A stretch of 64,000 nucleotides of DNA from Chitinophaga sp. Cy-1792 (GCF_011752935.1 NZ_VWWO01000002.1:2728001-2792000); one strand, 5' to 3'. Positions 24,879-35,400 are shown, numbered from the stretch's first letter. Notes: a model not told the origin generated them from the letters alone. Translations and numbers: made by a program.

Positions 24879-25021
24879 TCACAAAAGGTTTAGGCATAAA
24901 TATAAATAAATCCCTTTCAAATTTGCAAATCCTCCCACTTGTACCAACAACATTAAGATGGGTTATATTGATTGTAATTCAATATATTTGGTGGTCAGAT
25001 CTTATATTTACATATCTTTTA

Positions 25022-25819
25022 ATGAAAACTTTGACATTGAAAAGCAGCATGAAAAAACTGGCTCCAACTATCCTGATTATGGTATTATTGTTGGCACAGC
25101 TGATCACCAACGCCCAAACAGATACCACCACAGCTGCACATCATAAAAACCCAATCTTTAGTCCCGGAAAAGTCAGTGGCTGCTCCTACATCGTTCCGGC
25201 AGCACTCATAGGCATTGGTACGGTAGCTACTATTGTCAGGGTACACGACAACGAATACAAAGATGTGGTGCTCAATACCACTAAAAAAGAACCCGGCCTG
25301 TTTGCACAGCCTGAAAACTATACCGCTTTTGCACCTGCAGCAGCGGTGATCGTACTCAATCTGGCCGGCGTAAAGGGAAAACATGAACCTGCGGAACAGG
25401 CATTGCTGTATGCTGCATCGGCTGGCATCACAGCAGCCATCGTTTATCCGTTGAAGTCAGCCACACACGTGTTGCGTCCTGATAATACGGATTACCAGTC
25501 TTTCCCGTCTACACATGCGGCGATTGCTTTTGCTTCTGCTGAATTTTTAAGAAGAGAATATGGAGATCAGTCTGTATGGTATACCATTGGCGGCTATGCA
25601 GCAGCAACTGCCACTGCCATTATCAGAGTGGCCAAAGATGATCACTGGGCGGCTGATGTAATCGCCGGCGCCGGTATAGGCATTGCTTCCACCACTACAG
25701 CCTACTGGTTGTACGATAAAATAAAGGTGCATGTAAAAAATAAAAAGCGCTCCCATGCATTCCTGATGCCGGCAGTAGCTCCTAATTTCTATGGCGCTTA
25801 CCTCGTGAAGGCTTTTTAA
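25022..25819 (+). CDS. PAP2-family phosphatase, exported or membrane-associated
   Basis: A protein of about 265 residues with the three phosphatidic acid phosphatase type 2 motifs: KSATHVLRP (K-x6-RP), FPSTHAAIAF (the PSGH-type motif with T for G) and IRVAKDDHWAADVIAG (the R-x5-H motif). These form the acid-phosphatase-like active site acting on lipid or undecaprenyl phosphates. A signal-like hydrophobic leader ends TNAQT; either ATG 25022 or ATG 25049 is possible, and upstream residues back to 24923 look non-coding. Three further hydrophobic stretches are consistent with membrane attachment. It diverges from the sigma factor gene and converges with the next gene, so it is transcribed alone. 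Confidence 0.88.
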   Translation: MKTLTLKSSMKKLAPTILIMVLLLAQLITNAQTDTTTAAHHKNPIFSPGKVSGCSYIVPAALIGIGTVATIVRVHDNEYKDVVLNTTKKEPGLFAQPENYTAFAPAAAVIVLNLAGVKGKHEPAEQALLYAASAGITAAIVYPLKSATHVLRPDNTDYQSFPSTHAAIAFASAEFLRREYGDQSVWYTIGGYAAATATAIIRVAKDDHWAADVIAGAGIGIASTTTAYWLYDKIKVHVKNKKRSHAFLMPAVAPNFYGAYLVKAF

Positions 25820-25845
25820 AACTCACTTTATTTCTTCCCTGTTTA

Positions 25846-26922
25846 TCATTGGTTGGTAGTATCTGTAAAGTAATTTATAGATGGGTCACCGTATGCCTTT
25901 ACCATTTCTTCCCAAGTAATCCCAAATAGCTGTTTTATCCATTTGCGGAATTTTTTATTATTCGCTCTTCTTACTTCATCTGTTACACTTATCCATTGCC
26001 CATTGACATATGGGTCAGGACCAACCGGATTGAAGCCCTTCCTGAGCGTATTTTCACGGATAGCGTTTAATCGCGCTGTCAGCCAATGTAATTCGGCAGG
26101 ATTCTTCTTCCTGAATATATTTCTGTAATATTCGCTATGCCATCTGCAGAAATTAGTGTCGACACGTAGCATCTCATCCATGCGCTGATTATAATACCTG
26201 GCAATAGGGTCATCTTTCGTTAGCACCAATGGTTGCCACCTGATCAGCTTATCACGAAGTGTATCATTCAGCAGATAATCATAGGCATAAAACAGCGCTT
26301 CTTTATCTTCCACAGCTATTTCTACCGGTGCTTCTTTACAGATACATACATAAGCTGGCGGCACACCGCAATTGCTATAGGCCATTGCTTTATGATGCCC
26401 ATCTATAACGAAATAAATATCGCAGGTGGAATCTTCATACACATTCTTCAAATCACCATACTCCGGACGCACCTCTCCCTGTGTAAATACCATTACTTTG
26501 GGCCGGCCTCCATTCCTGATCATGGTTTCATAATATTTGATCCGCTCCTGGTCCAATGACGCTTCCCGTTGTGTAAATATCCAGATAGGCCCGCCATAGG
26601 AGGCTCCCGGCGCCCAGCAATACCACGGAATCTGCTGCTCCTGCTCAGGTCTTACAATATCCACCCGATAACTACCTGACGGGAACAACTGCAGGAACTC
26701 CTGCATATTTTCTAAAATCGTGGCGTCGTCACCGTTAATCATCACCTCATTTACCTGTTCCGCCATAAAGGGCTCAAATCCGGCCGCATCATAATAGCAA
26801 CCCACACTGGGGTCAGGTAAACCATAAGAAACGGCTACTGGTCTTTTGATCTTCAGACAGGTAGTATATTTATCATTTATCAGATCTATGATGGCTTTAC
26901 CATCTGCTACATTTATAATCAT
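25846..26922 (-). CDS. Unassigned protein with a ParB/sulfiredoxin-like DGHHK motif
   Basis: A 358-residue cytoplasmic-looking protein. The only familiar element is YFVIDGHHKAMAYSNCGVP (D174, H176, H177), resembling the DGHHR/DGNHR motif of ParB-type nuclease/CTPase and sulfiredoxin folds, preceded by a segment that could be its first strands (GGRPKVMVFTQGEVRPEYGD). The N-terminal 140 and C-terminal 160 residues match nothing I recognise; the C-terminus is basic (EVRRANNKKFRKWIKQLFG). There is no signal peptide, no operon partner, and it is convergent with the PAP2 gene with a 26-nt gap. It may be a nucleotide-dependent enzyme; function unknown. Confidence 0.75.
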   Translation of the reverse strand: MIINVADGKAIIDLINDKYTTCLKIKRPVAVSYGLPDPSVGCYYDAAGFEPFMAEQVNEVMINGDDATILENMQEFLQLFPSGSYRVDIVRPEQEQQIPWYCWAPGASYGGPIWIFTQREASLDQERIKYYETMIRNGGRPKVMVFTQGEVRPEYGDLKNVYEDSTCDIYFVIDGHHKAMAYSNCGVPPAYVCICKEAPVEIAVEDKEALFYAYDYLLNDTLRDKLIRWQPLVLTKDDPIARYYNQRMDEMLRVDTNFCRWHSEYYRNIFRKKNPAELHWLTARLNAIRENTLRKGFNPVGPDPYVNGQWISVTDEVRRANNKKFRKWIKQLFGITWEEMVKAYGDPSINYFTDTTNQ

Positions 26923-26959
26923 AGGGTATAGGATATATTAATTATTACCCAAAAATGAA

Positions 26960-26992
26960 ACACAAGTGCGCAATATTTTTGCGCACTTGTGT
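26960..26992 (-). terminator. Intrinsic terminator after the DUF5686 gene
   Basis: ACACAAGTGCGCA (26960-26972) pairs with the complement at 26980-26992 across a short AT loop. On the minus strand a TTTCATTTTTGGG tract follows. It lies 18 bases beyond the stop codon at 27011. Confidence 0.8.
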
Positions 26993-27010
26993 CATGGATA
27001 ATAAAAAATA

Positions 27011-29521
27011 TCAGAACTGCAGTCTGAAACTGCCGAACATACCGAAGTTGCTGGTATGGGAGAAGGTGGACTGCTGCGGATATATTCTCCATACAGCATC
27101 TACCCGGAAGAAGCGGAAGATATTATCAAAACCGGTACCTACTTCTGTATATACATTGCCTTTGAGCGAGCGCATGCCATAACCGGCAAATTCCATATGG
27201 TTAAATATCCTGTTTTGTAAAGAGAGATCACCAACGACAGACTTCACATTCCAGAACTGACGTACGCCTGTTCTGCGCATGAATGGCAGCAGGTTCAGCA
27301 GTTTACCGTTGAAATTGTGTTCTATATTCACACCGGCATAGCGGTCGCTAAAAAATTCGTATTTGTTCATGAGACTGAAAGCCTCTTTATTGTAATAATA
27401 GGTTTCATTCCCGGGATGCATCTGCAATAACATAAAGGGCAAACGATCGGTGAAAATTCTGCCGCCATATACCATGTAATACACTTTACCCCAGCCTGGC
27501 AGCGGGAATTGCTGCCGTACACTCAGACTCACTTTCTGGTACTGGTATTTGCTATCGAACATACCGTTGGGGGCAAAGGCATACGCAACTTCCGTCACCG
27601 GCAGATTGCTGCGTACATGCTTCACTTTACGGAAAGTGCGTACCTCTTTCTCTCCCGGCGCATAACGGAATTTAAACTGCATTTCAGTATTTACCACCTG
27701 CCCTTTCTCCTCAGACAGGAACAACTTATGCGGTGGCAGCGGATCAAAGGTGGTATAATGTGTGCGGGCAAGGGTGCCTTGCAGGGAGAACTCCTGCGGG
27801 AATTGTTTGAGCACGGACACGCTCGCTGTAGCCTCCCGGATGAATTTCTGCGGAATACCGCGACGCCGCACTATCTGGCCAAAGATATTATCCAGCGATA
27901 CCTCTTCCCCATTAAAACCACGCTGGTTATTATCCAGGTCATCTTTATAAAAGGCCATCAGCTGCCAGCTCTTATCGTGCGACCATGTATAGGAAACCGC
28001 ACCCATCCCTTTCATAGATTCGTCTTTGGTGCCGTATGCAAGGTATCCGTAGAGACGAAGGTCGCGGCTGAAAGCCGGTGTAGTACCCAGGTCGAAGCGT
28101 GTCCTGAAACCTTCCAGCTTGTTGCGGCTTATCCATTTATACCAGGGGCCGATTTCTACCTTGCCCAGTTTTATATGTCCATCTACCAAAAACGTAACTG
28201 TATTACTCAGGCGCTGGAAAGCCGGCAACGATTTCAGGGTATCTACCAGCGTGATGGCCCGTACCTCATTCTTCGTCAGCGTTTCCGGGCGATTCGCTTC
28301 CAGGTAGCGCTTCCCGGAAACCAGCGCACTGTCTGGTATCACTACCTCTTCCCTTTTCCTGTTGGCGTTCAGCTTAGCCGTGATGAAATCTTCATTGGTG
28401 GCAATATGGTGGTACAGCGTTGTTTTTCGACCAATAAACGTTGTTCTATCGTTTCCCAGTGGCGCCAGCTCCACGATGAAGCGGTCTTTTGTCACCACCC
28501 ATTCCCGGGATTTATATGGTGCAAATTCCTGGATGATATCCAGTCTTTTTACGAAGTTAATATCTATAGCGCCTGCCACCGACAGGCTGATTTTTTGTAT
28601 GGCCCAGGTGGAGGCCTGAATCCAGCAGTCGCCGACAAACAGGTTTTCCCCTTCCCGCCGCGGTGTAAACGCAAGGTGGTAATACTGTTCTCCGTTCCGG
28701 ACAATGGTATCGAGGCCTTTATAATGATAGTAGTGATCTCCCACACTGCTGAGCGGACTGATAAATTCACGGCCGAAGATGTAGAGCGAATTCTGGTAGG
28801 TATTGATCTTTTGATTGATACCGCCGAGGTACTGCATGACGGTTTCATTTTTTATGCCGCTGGTATTCAGCGCACGGATTTCCTCCCTGACAACAGGTGG
28901 TGTGCCGGCGGCATAGTAGTCAGACACAGACTCACTGAGGAATACCGGCAGGAAAGGACGTTGCTCGGAAGTGGTATCGATTTGTTGATTGACAAAAGAG
29001 AAGGGCTTCATCAGCCTGGATTTCTCCCAGCGCTGGCGGTTGATATTGGAGAGATCTATTTCAAGTTTATTATATAATTCTGCATAATAATTTGAATAAT
29101 GGGCGGGTGAATTCTCTTCTTTATGGGTGATGATTTGTCGCCACCATACCAGGCCTTTATCCATTTTGGCTTTTACTTCCACCCCCAGTTTCACTACGGC
29201 TTCCATTTGGATAAGCAGCGGCGTGGTACGCGTAGCTTCCATGGGCAACGCTTTTACCTCATAGCCAACATAGCGGATGATGAGGGTGTCATTTTTGCGG
29301 GAACTTACCGCGAGTTTAAAATTTCCGGCGCTATCGGTCATATCACCGTAGCCTGCCACCTTCCAGTAGACGGTAGCAAAGGGTAACGGCTCCTCTGTGA
29401 ATTTATTAACCACCTTTCCATTAATAGCTGGCGCGTGTTGCGCCCGGATCTGCTTAACAGATAATAGCAAACATAAAAACACAGCCCAGCCTATGCGCGT
29501 ACAGATATAGGTTTGCGGCAT
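27011..29521 (-). CDS. DUF5686 outer membrane protein with carboxypeptidase-regulatory-like domain
   Basis: An 836-residue outer-membrane protein. After the leader (MPQTYICTRIGWAVFLCLLLSVKQIRA) comes a CarboxypepD_reg-like beta-sandwich (INGKVVNKFTEEPLPFATVYW ... DSAGNFKLAV), then the DUF5686 region with FLPVFLSESVSDYYAAGTPP and YQNSLYIFGREFISPLSS, and a C-terminal barrel ending NFGMFGSFRLQF with a terminal Phe. Such proteins are widespread in Bacteroidota but have no settled function; they resemble TonB-less surface or assembly barrels. It is monocistronic, ended by the 26960-26992 terminator. A 522-codon open frame runs antisense to it but has no protein-like features and is not called. Confidence 0.88.
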   Translation of the reverse strand: MPQTYICTRIGWAVFLCLLLSVKQIRAQHAPAINGKVVNKFTEEPLPFATVYWKVAGYGDMTDSAGNFKLAVSSRKNDTLIIRYVGYEVKALPMEATRTTPLLIQMEAVVKLGVEVKAKMDKGLVWWRQIITHKEENSPAHYSNYYAELYNKLEIDLSNINRQRWEKSRLMKPFSFVNQQIDTTSEQRPFLPVFLSESVSDYYAAGTPPVVREEIRALNTSGIKNETVMQYLGGINQKINTYQNSLYIFGREFISPLSSVGDHYYHYKGLDTIVRNGEQYYHLAFTPRREGENLFVGDCWIQASTWAIQKISLSVAGAIDINFVKRLDIIQEFAPYKSREWVVTKDRFIVELAPLGNDRTTFIGRKTTLYHHIATNEDFITAKLNANRKREEVVIPDSALVSGKRYLEANRPETLTKNEVRAITLVDTLKSLPAFQRLSNTVTFLVDGHIKLGKVEIGPWYKWISRNKLEGFRTRFDLGTTPAFSRDLRLYGYLAYGTKDESMKGMGAVSYTWSHDKSWQLMAFYKDDLDNNQRGFNGEEVSLDNIFGQIVRRRGIPQKFIREATASVSVLKQFPQEFSLQGTLARTHYTTFDPLPPHKLFLSEEKGQVVNTEMQFKFRYAPGEKEVRTFRKVKHVRSNLPVTEVAYAFAPNGMFDSKYQYQKVSLSVRQQFPLPGWGKVYYMVYGGRIFTDRLPFMLLQMHPGNETYYYNKEAFSLMNKYEFFSDRYAGVNIEHNFNGKLLNLLPFMRRTGVRQFWNVKSVVGDLSLQNRIFNHMEFAGYGMRSLKGNVYTEVGTGFDNIFRFFRVDAVWRIYPQQSTFSHTSNFGMFGSFRLQF

Positions 29522-29644
29522 CAGTTAAACAGTTGTAGTATTTATAAGACGGGGCTTTTGCTGCCCCCCTCCATATACTATTCAAGATTAACAAAAAGAG
29601 GATATCAACTGTTGAAAGGCCGCAGGCCAAAGATCATAAATACA

Positions 29645-30211
29645 CTATATCTCCTCAAAATGCTCCTCCTCCAATCGCTCCCGCTCCACATTTAACCCAC
29701 TTTGAAGTTCATCAAATTTCCTTCGAAGCTCTGTTAGCATTTCGATTTGCTGATTTTCATATTTTCGGGTAAATAATACAAAGATCGTGTGGTTTGAATA
29801 AAGATATAGATGTTTGAAGTCATGCGTTATTTTCTTTGCATTTCCCTTAAGATTCGTATTTTCTGAGATATATAACCATGATAATTCACTGCGTAGCTCC
29901 TGATGCCTGTTCCTGATAAAATTTATATCAACAGTTTTATCTATATTCATCTGCTGCGCAATCTGAAAAAGCTCTTTAGCATCCTGCATGATGGTGATTA
30001 CCCGACCAATAGTAATTAACTGCGCCATCCTTAATTCGAATTTGATCTGGGCAGCTTTTCTCTTCTGTTCCAGTTCGAACCTGAGTTGCTCTAATTCAAG
30101 CGTTACCGTTGCATTCCTGGTACTTATACTTCTGGCAGACACCAGGCTGATAACCCCAACAACACAAGACGCAGTAGCAGTAACTATGGCAATGATAACC
30201 GGCGCTTCCAT
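29645..30211 (-). CDS. Small membrane-anchored coiled-coil protein of unknown function
   Basis: A 188-residue protein. One N-terminal transmembrane helix (about residues 3-25, APVIIAIVTATASCVVGVISLV) is followed by a long charged helix likely to form a coiled coil (LELEQLRFELEQKRKAAQIKFEL). The C-terminal part is also helical and strongly acidic/basic (LTELRRKFDELQSGLNVERERLEEEHFEEI). I recognise no family. The gene stands alone between the DUF5686 gene and a divergent sigma factor gene, and its AT content is higher than that of the neighbours. Confidence 0.7.
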   Translation of the reverse strand: MEAPVIIAIVTATASCVVGVISLVSARSISTRNATVTLELEQLRFELEQKRKAAQIKFELRMAQLITIGRVITIMQDAKELFQIAQQMNIDKTVDINFIRNRHQELRSELSWLYISENTNLKGNAKKITHDFKHLYLYSNHTIFVLFTRKYENQQIEMLTELRRKFDELQSGLNVERERLEEEHFEEI

Positions 30212-30465
30212 AATATTTAAATTGATCGGGACTTTTATTATTTACCAGAGTCCAAAGCAAGCGAATCATAACAAAATATTCGCAGAATTAACGAATGCTT
30301 TTCCATTTAGCGCTCCCGCCCAATCAAAGGAAATTCTTCCCGGGATTTTTCAATTTCAAATAATTTCCTACATTCGTATTGATCGCGTTTAATCTGTAAT
30401 TCCACCAATCTATTCATCCAGGGTCTGCCCTTTTGTATTTTATCACCAAAATTTTAGCTGATATA

Positions 30466-31041
30466 GTGAACAAGGTATATGAAGCTGACGAGGTTTTGCT
30501 TGAACGCGTGGCCCATGGCGATCAGGCAGCATTTACCCAATTATTCAATGCCTGGTATCCATACCTGGATTCCCATATTTTTCGTGTAACCGGCTGTAAA
30601 CAACTGACCGAAGAAATAGTGCAGGATGTTTTCCTAAAAATATGGCATAACCGCAGCGCATTGTTGGATGTAAAACAGTTCAAACCCTACCTGCTGGTAG
30701 TTTCACGTAATCATGCCATCAATGCATTACAGAAAAAAGCCCGGGAATTCAGCGCACTCGAACGCTATAGCATAGAAAACGGACAACCGGCAGATGCCGC
30801 TGAACCTGATGCTGACTTATATGAACTGATAGATGAAGCCATAGATCAGTTGTCGCCCAGGCAAAAAGAAATTTACCTGCTGCACAGACACCAGCGGTTT
30901 ACCTACCAGCAGATTGCTGCTCAGTTAAACATCAGCAGGGAAACAGTTAAAACACACCTGGAAACAGCCACCAGACACATTTCCAGGCATGTACAACTTA
31001 AACTGACCTTAGCGATTACCATCATTTCTCTTCTCAAATAA
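30466..31041 (+). CDS. ECF RNA polymerase sigma factor (sigma-70 family)
   Basis: Sigma factor of the sulfatase locus. Region 2 (DQAAFTQLFNAWYPYLDSHIFRV ... EEIVQDVFLKIWHNRSALL) and region 4 (LSPRQKEIYLLHRHQRFTYQQIAAQLNISRETVKTHLETA) are complete. No ATG precedes the conserved part. I prefer GTG at 30466, giving MNKVYEADEVLLERVAHG, over TTG at 30433, which would add an unusual hydrophobic stretch. The protein ends with a basic hydrophobic tail (LKLTLAITIISLLK). FecR starts 89 nt downstream, so the two are probably one transcript. Confidence 0.93.
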   Translation: MNKVYEADEVLLERVAHGDQAAFTQLFNAWYPYLDSHIFRVTGCKQLTEEIVQDVFLKIWHNRSALLDVKQFKPYLLVVSRNHAINALQKKAREFSALERYSIENGQPADAAEPDADLYELIDEAIDQLSPRQKEIYLLHRHQRFTYQQIAAQLNISRETVKTHLETATRHISRHVQLKLTLAITIISLLK

Positions 31042-31130
31042 TCATCTGTCAGAAAAAATATATAATTTTTTTCTGTACCCCCCTCCCCCTTTTTTACGTG
31101 TTTGTTTGTCCTGTATATGAATAGTGGACT

Positions 31131-32291
31131 ATGGAACAACAGCAGCTACAGGAGTTATTCCGCAAATATTACAATAATGAGATCAGCCAGGAGGAACGAT
31201 CCTTGCTCATGGAATACTTATCCCATGCGGCCCCGGAGGCATTGGGCGATCTGATTACAGCAGAAGGTTTGCAACTGGACGATATACATCCGGTGACATC
31301 TCCCGTAAAAGCACAGGAAATGCTGGCAATTATTTTACAGTCAGCTTCCCCTGCAGCTGCCCGCCGGGGATGGTGGAAATATGCCACCGCTGCTGCCGCT
31401 GCTGCCGCTATCCTGACAGGAATCGTTGTTACAACGCTTACCTTTAAACGTAGCAGCCATCCTCCGGAAAGAGTGGCTACCCTGCAAACCAATATCCAGC
31501 CTGCCAATGAAAAAGCTACGCTGATACTGGGCAATAATACCACGGTAACGCTGGATACTGACGCCAGCGCAACACTGCCACAGCAGGGCAATACCCAGGT
31601 AAGATTACAACAGGGGCAGCTGCATTACGAAAGTAACGGCAACGCACAACAGCTGGTATACAATACACTGAAAACAGGCAGGGGCAATCATTTTACCATC
31701 CGCCTCTCCGATGGCACCCAGGTATGGCTTAATTCCGCCACCAGCCTGGAATTCCCGGCCACCTTTGGAAAAACGGAACGTAGCGTAAACATCAGCGGAG
31801 AAGCCTATTTCCAGGTAGTTCCCGATGCCACCAGACCTTTCCGTGTACATATCACCAATAAAGGGACCATAGAAGTTTTAGGAACAGCGTTTAACATAGC
31901 AGCATATAAAGACGACGATAAAAGTGCCACCACGCTGATAGACGGCGCTGTAAAAGTTAGCAGCGGCCATTCACAACAAGTACTTTCACCCGGACAGCAG
32001 GCTGTCATCAGCCACCAACCAGACATCCTGCTGAATACGCATCCGGACCTTTCCCAGGTACTCGCCTGGAGAAACGGCTATTTCAAATTTGACAATACCA
32101 GCGTATCATCTCTGATGAAAGAAATTTCCAGATGGTATGATGTAGACATCGTTTACAAGGGACAACCATCAGAAGACGGCTTCACGGGCACCATTTCACG
32201 GAATGTGCCATTGGAGAAAGTGCTGAAGGTACTCGACCTGAACGGCGTGCATTGTTCTATTAACGGCAAAGTTATTACAGTAACGCAATAA
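31131..32291 (+). CDS. FecR-family anti-sigma factor
   Basis: A 386-residue inner-membrane partner of the sigma factor encoded upstream. The cytoplasmic N-terminus includes LFRKYYNNEISQEERSLLMEYL; a transmembrane helix lies at about residues 84-104 (Ala-rich, ILTGIVVTTLTF). The periplasmic part carries the FecR domain (TIRLSDGTQVWLNSATSLEFP, GEAYFQVVPDATRPFRVHI, GTIEVLGTAFNIAAY) and a C-terminal DUF4974 domain (FDNTSVSSLMKEISRWYDVDIVY ... LEKVLKVLDLNGVHCSI). It should transduce a signal from the STN domain of the SusC encoded 112 nt downstream. That spacer contains the antisense terminator at 32305-32342. Confidence 0.95.
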   Translation: MEQQQLQELFRKYYNNEISQEERSLLMEYLSHAAPEALGDLITAEGLQLDDIHPVTSPVKAQEMLAIILQSASPAAARRGWWKYATAAAAAAAILTGIVVTTLTFKRSSHPPERVATLQTNIQPANEKATLILGNNTTVTLDTDASATLPQQGNTQVRLQQGQLHYESNGNAQQLVYNTLKTGRGNHFTIRLSDGTQVWLNSATSLEFPATFGKTERSVNISGEAYFQVVPDATRPFRVHITNKGTIEVLGTAFNIAAYKDDDKSATTLIDGAVKVSSGHSQQVLSPGQQAVISHQPDILLNTHPDLSQVLAWRNGYFKFDNTSVSSLMKEISRWYDVDIVYKGQPSEDGFTGTISRNVPLEKVLKVLDLNGVHCSINGKVITVTQ

Positions 32292-32304
32292 CCACATTCC
32301 CCCG

Positions 32305-32342
32305 AAATAAAAATGGCCGGCAGTGTTCCAGCACTGCCGACC
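32305..32342 (-). terminator. Intrinsic terminator antisense to the susC/sulfatase operon
   Basis: On the minus strand an 11-bp stem (32342-32332 with 32325-32315, one G-U pair) is followed by ATTTTTATTT. On the plus strand, the direction of the operon, the stem is not followed by a T-run, so it should act on an antisense transcript. Confidence 0.65.
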
Positions 32343-32390
32343 TGTGATTGGGCGGATGTAAACATTTGAGGATCTACATTTTTCACCGAA
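32307..32390 (-). ncRNA. Predicted cis-antisense small RNA in the fecR-susC spacer
   Basis: Inferred RNA of about 84 nt, starting about 7 nt beyond the minus-strand TAATTTTG box at the susC start codon and ending in the U-run of the 32305-32342 terminator. It would pair with the 5' leader of the susC message. It is the second of three equivalents in this window (see 23147 and 54407). No transcript data are available. Confidence 0.45.
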
Positions 32391-32396
32391 ATCAAT

Positions 32397-32404
32397 CAAA
32401 ATTA
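32397..32404 (-). promoter_or_regulatory. Antisense -7 promoter box (TAATTTTG) overlapping the susC start codon
   Basis: Minus-strand TAATTTTG fits TAnnTTTG exactly; its first T faces the A of the susC ATG at 32404. The same-strand sequence after it begins ATTGATTTC, similar to the GTTGATTTT at the 23133 locus. A -33 element is not clear. Confidence 0.5.
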
Positions 32405-35400
32405 TGCTATTAAAAGCGAAATTTTATGCCCCGCCGAAAAAACGGGGGCTTACCTCCAAAATACTGCTCGCCATGAAGTGGTCAATCGTCCTGAACCTGG
32501 TACTATGCCTACAAATCAGCGCCAAATCTTATTCTCAGAATATCTCTATTTCTGAAAACAAAATCGCTATAAAAACGCTCTTCAAAAAGATTGAGCAACA
32601 AAGCAGTTACCAGTTCTTTTTTAAAGAGAAATTATTGCAGGATACCCATCCGGTAGATGTTCACGTAGCCAATGCTGACATCAAAACATTGCTGAGTAAG
32701 TACCTCCCCCAACAAGGCCTCACCTTTGAAATCGTTGATAAAATTGTGGTCATAAAACCGGCGGAGAATACATCCCCATTCCTGCAGCCACTCACCCCGG
32801 AAAACATCCGTCAGCTGCTGCAAGGCACTGTTAAAGATGAAGATGGTCAGCTGCTGGTGGGTGCCACCGTGCGCATTCAAAGCTCCGGCAAAGGTACGAC
32901 CACCAACACGGAAGGCAGGTTCACGCTCGATATACCAACGTCGCCGGCTATACTGGAAATCTCTTTTCTTGGATATGAAACACTGACAGTGCCCTATACC
33001 GGCCAGCAAGCACTATCTATCACCTTAAAGCGCAAGGGTTTTAAGGCAGATGAACTGGTAGTAGTAGGTTATGGTACCCAGAAAAAAACACAGCTCATCG
33101 GTTCTGTTTCCCAGGTAACTGGTAAAGATATCAATAACAGACCTGTGCCTAACATCACACAGGCACTCACCGGCCAGATGCCAGGCGTTAGCGTTATCCA
33201 GCGTACTGGTGCCCCCGGATCAGCCGGTACCATCCAGATCCGTGGTGTAGGCTCCTTCGGTGCATCTACTGAAGCACTGGTGCTCGTAGACGGCATTCCC
33301 ACCAACTCCTTTAATGATATTGACCCCAACGATATCGAGAGTATCTCTGTACTGAAAGACGCTTCTTCCGCCGCTATCTATGGCGCCAGAGCCGCCAACG
33401 GCGTAGTACTCGTGACTACTAAAACCGGTGGCAAACAGAAAATGAAAGTCAGCTATAATGGCTATGTAGGTATGCAAAAAATAACGGCCACACCTGATTT
33501 TGTGAATTCCTGGGAATATGCACAGATGGTCAACGAAGCACAGCCCGGCTCCTATACCGCAGACCAGATCGCTAAATTCAAAGATGGCTCCGATCCCGAC
33601 AACTACCCAAACACCAACTGGATCGACGCTACCTTCAAGAAGCACTTCATGCAAACAGGCCATAACGTCAGCCTGTCTAACGGTAACGACAACACGCAAT
33701 ACATGCTCTCGCTCGGGTACCTCAACCAGGATGGTGTGGTAGCTAAAAACGATTACAAGAAATACAGCGCAAGATTTAACCTGCAATCCAATATCACCTC
33801 TACGCTGAAACTCACGACCAGGCTTTCATATATCCAGTCGAACCTGGAACAACCCAACACCCCTGCTACGCTGGACGCCACCAGCATGACAGACATCATC
33901 TCCAGTGTGGTGCGTACCAATGCCACCTTCCCGATCAAACTCAGCAACGGTAGCTGGGGCGCAGGCGTAGTAAACAAAGGCAATCCCGTATCATGGCTGA
34001 ACAGCGCCTCATTCTATAAAGACAGGGAGTCTGACCTGAATGCCAACGCACGCCTCGACTGGTTTGTGATCCCCGACCTGAAACTCTCTGCCATCGGTGG
34101 TTACACACAAACGCAGGGACAAACAAAAAATTTCCTCGCTACACAACAGATCAACAGCACCGTCTTCCTTTCCCCCTCTTCTCTGACAATGGGTACAGGA
34201 TATCGTCAATATAAAACAGTACAGGGCCTCGCCGAATACAACAAAGCCATCAAACAGCACGAAATCGCTGTGCTGGCAGGATATGCGTTTGAGCAATGGA
34301 ATACAGAAACATTGAGTGCCGGCAGGTCTAACCTGCCCAGCAACGACCTGACAGAACTACCACTCGGTGATGTGGCTACGCAAACCAATGGAAGCAACAA
34401 CGAAGTTTCCGCCCTGAGATCCTTCTTCGGCCGCATCCAGTATAACTTCGCGCATAAATACCTCTTCGAAACAAATATGCGTTATGACGGTTCATCCCGC
34501 TTTCCGGCAAATAAAAAAAATGCCTTCTTCCCTTCTGCCGCAATAGGCTGGCGTATCTCTGAAGAAGAATTTATAAAAGATAAAATCAAATGGCTGAACG
34601 AGCTTAAAATTAAAGGCTCTTACGGTACCCTCGGCAACCAGAACATCGGCACCTACCCTTACCAGAATACCCTGACAACCGGCTACAACTATGCCTTTGG
34701 CGGTGTTGCCAGTCCAGGCGCCGTACGCCTGACACTAAACGATACTACCCTTCACTGGGAATCCACCCGCACCAAAGACATCGGCATCGATGGTGCCCTC
34801 TTCAACAACAAACTTACTTTCAGTGCCGCCTGGTTCGACAGGTACACCTATGATATCCTGGTTAAACCTTCCGGTAGTGTATCCGCCGTTCTGGGTACTG
34901 CTATTGGTTACCAGAATTCCGGAAAACTGCAGAACCGCGGCTGGGAATTTACCATCGGCCATAAAAATCATGTTGGTCAGGTCGATTATTTCGTCAACGG
35001 CAATTTCTCCATTACAAAAAATAAAGTACTCGACCTCGGCGTGGGCAACGTAGTACAGCCGAACGGGCTGGTAGGCAATGGCAGCAATATTTTCATCGGT
35101 TACCCACTCAACTCCTACTATGGATATGTTGCTGATGGCCTGTTTACAGACGCTGCTGACGTGGCAGCATGGCAGCAGAATAACAACATGACTGCTATCA
35201 GTCCATCCCCTAAGCCTGGTGATATCCGTTATAAAGATATCAGCGGCCCCGGTGGCAAACCTGATGGAAAAGTTTCCGCCGACTATGACCGCGTTGTACT
35301 TGGTTCTACCATTCCTAAATACAATTTTGGCGCTTCACTCGGTGCAGCCTATCATGGCTTCGACCTCAGCATGATGTTGCAGGGCGTTGCCGGTGTAAAA

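Noticed and set aside
27509..29077. A 522-codon open frame antisense to the DUF5686 gene
   Set aside because: It has no domain, no leader and a residue composition typical of the reverse strand of a coding gene; the sense protein has clear family motifs.
32293..32403. The fecR-susC hairpins as ordinary terminators of the sigma/FecR transcript
   Set aside because: In all three loci the T-run follows the stem only on the strand opposite the operon; sense termination is therefore unlikely, although a sense role as an mRNA-stabilising stem cannot be excluded.
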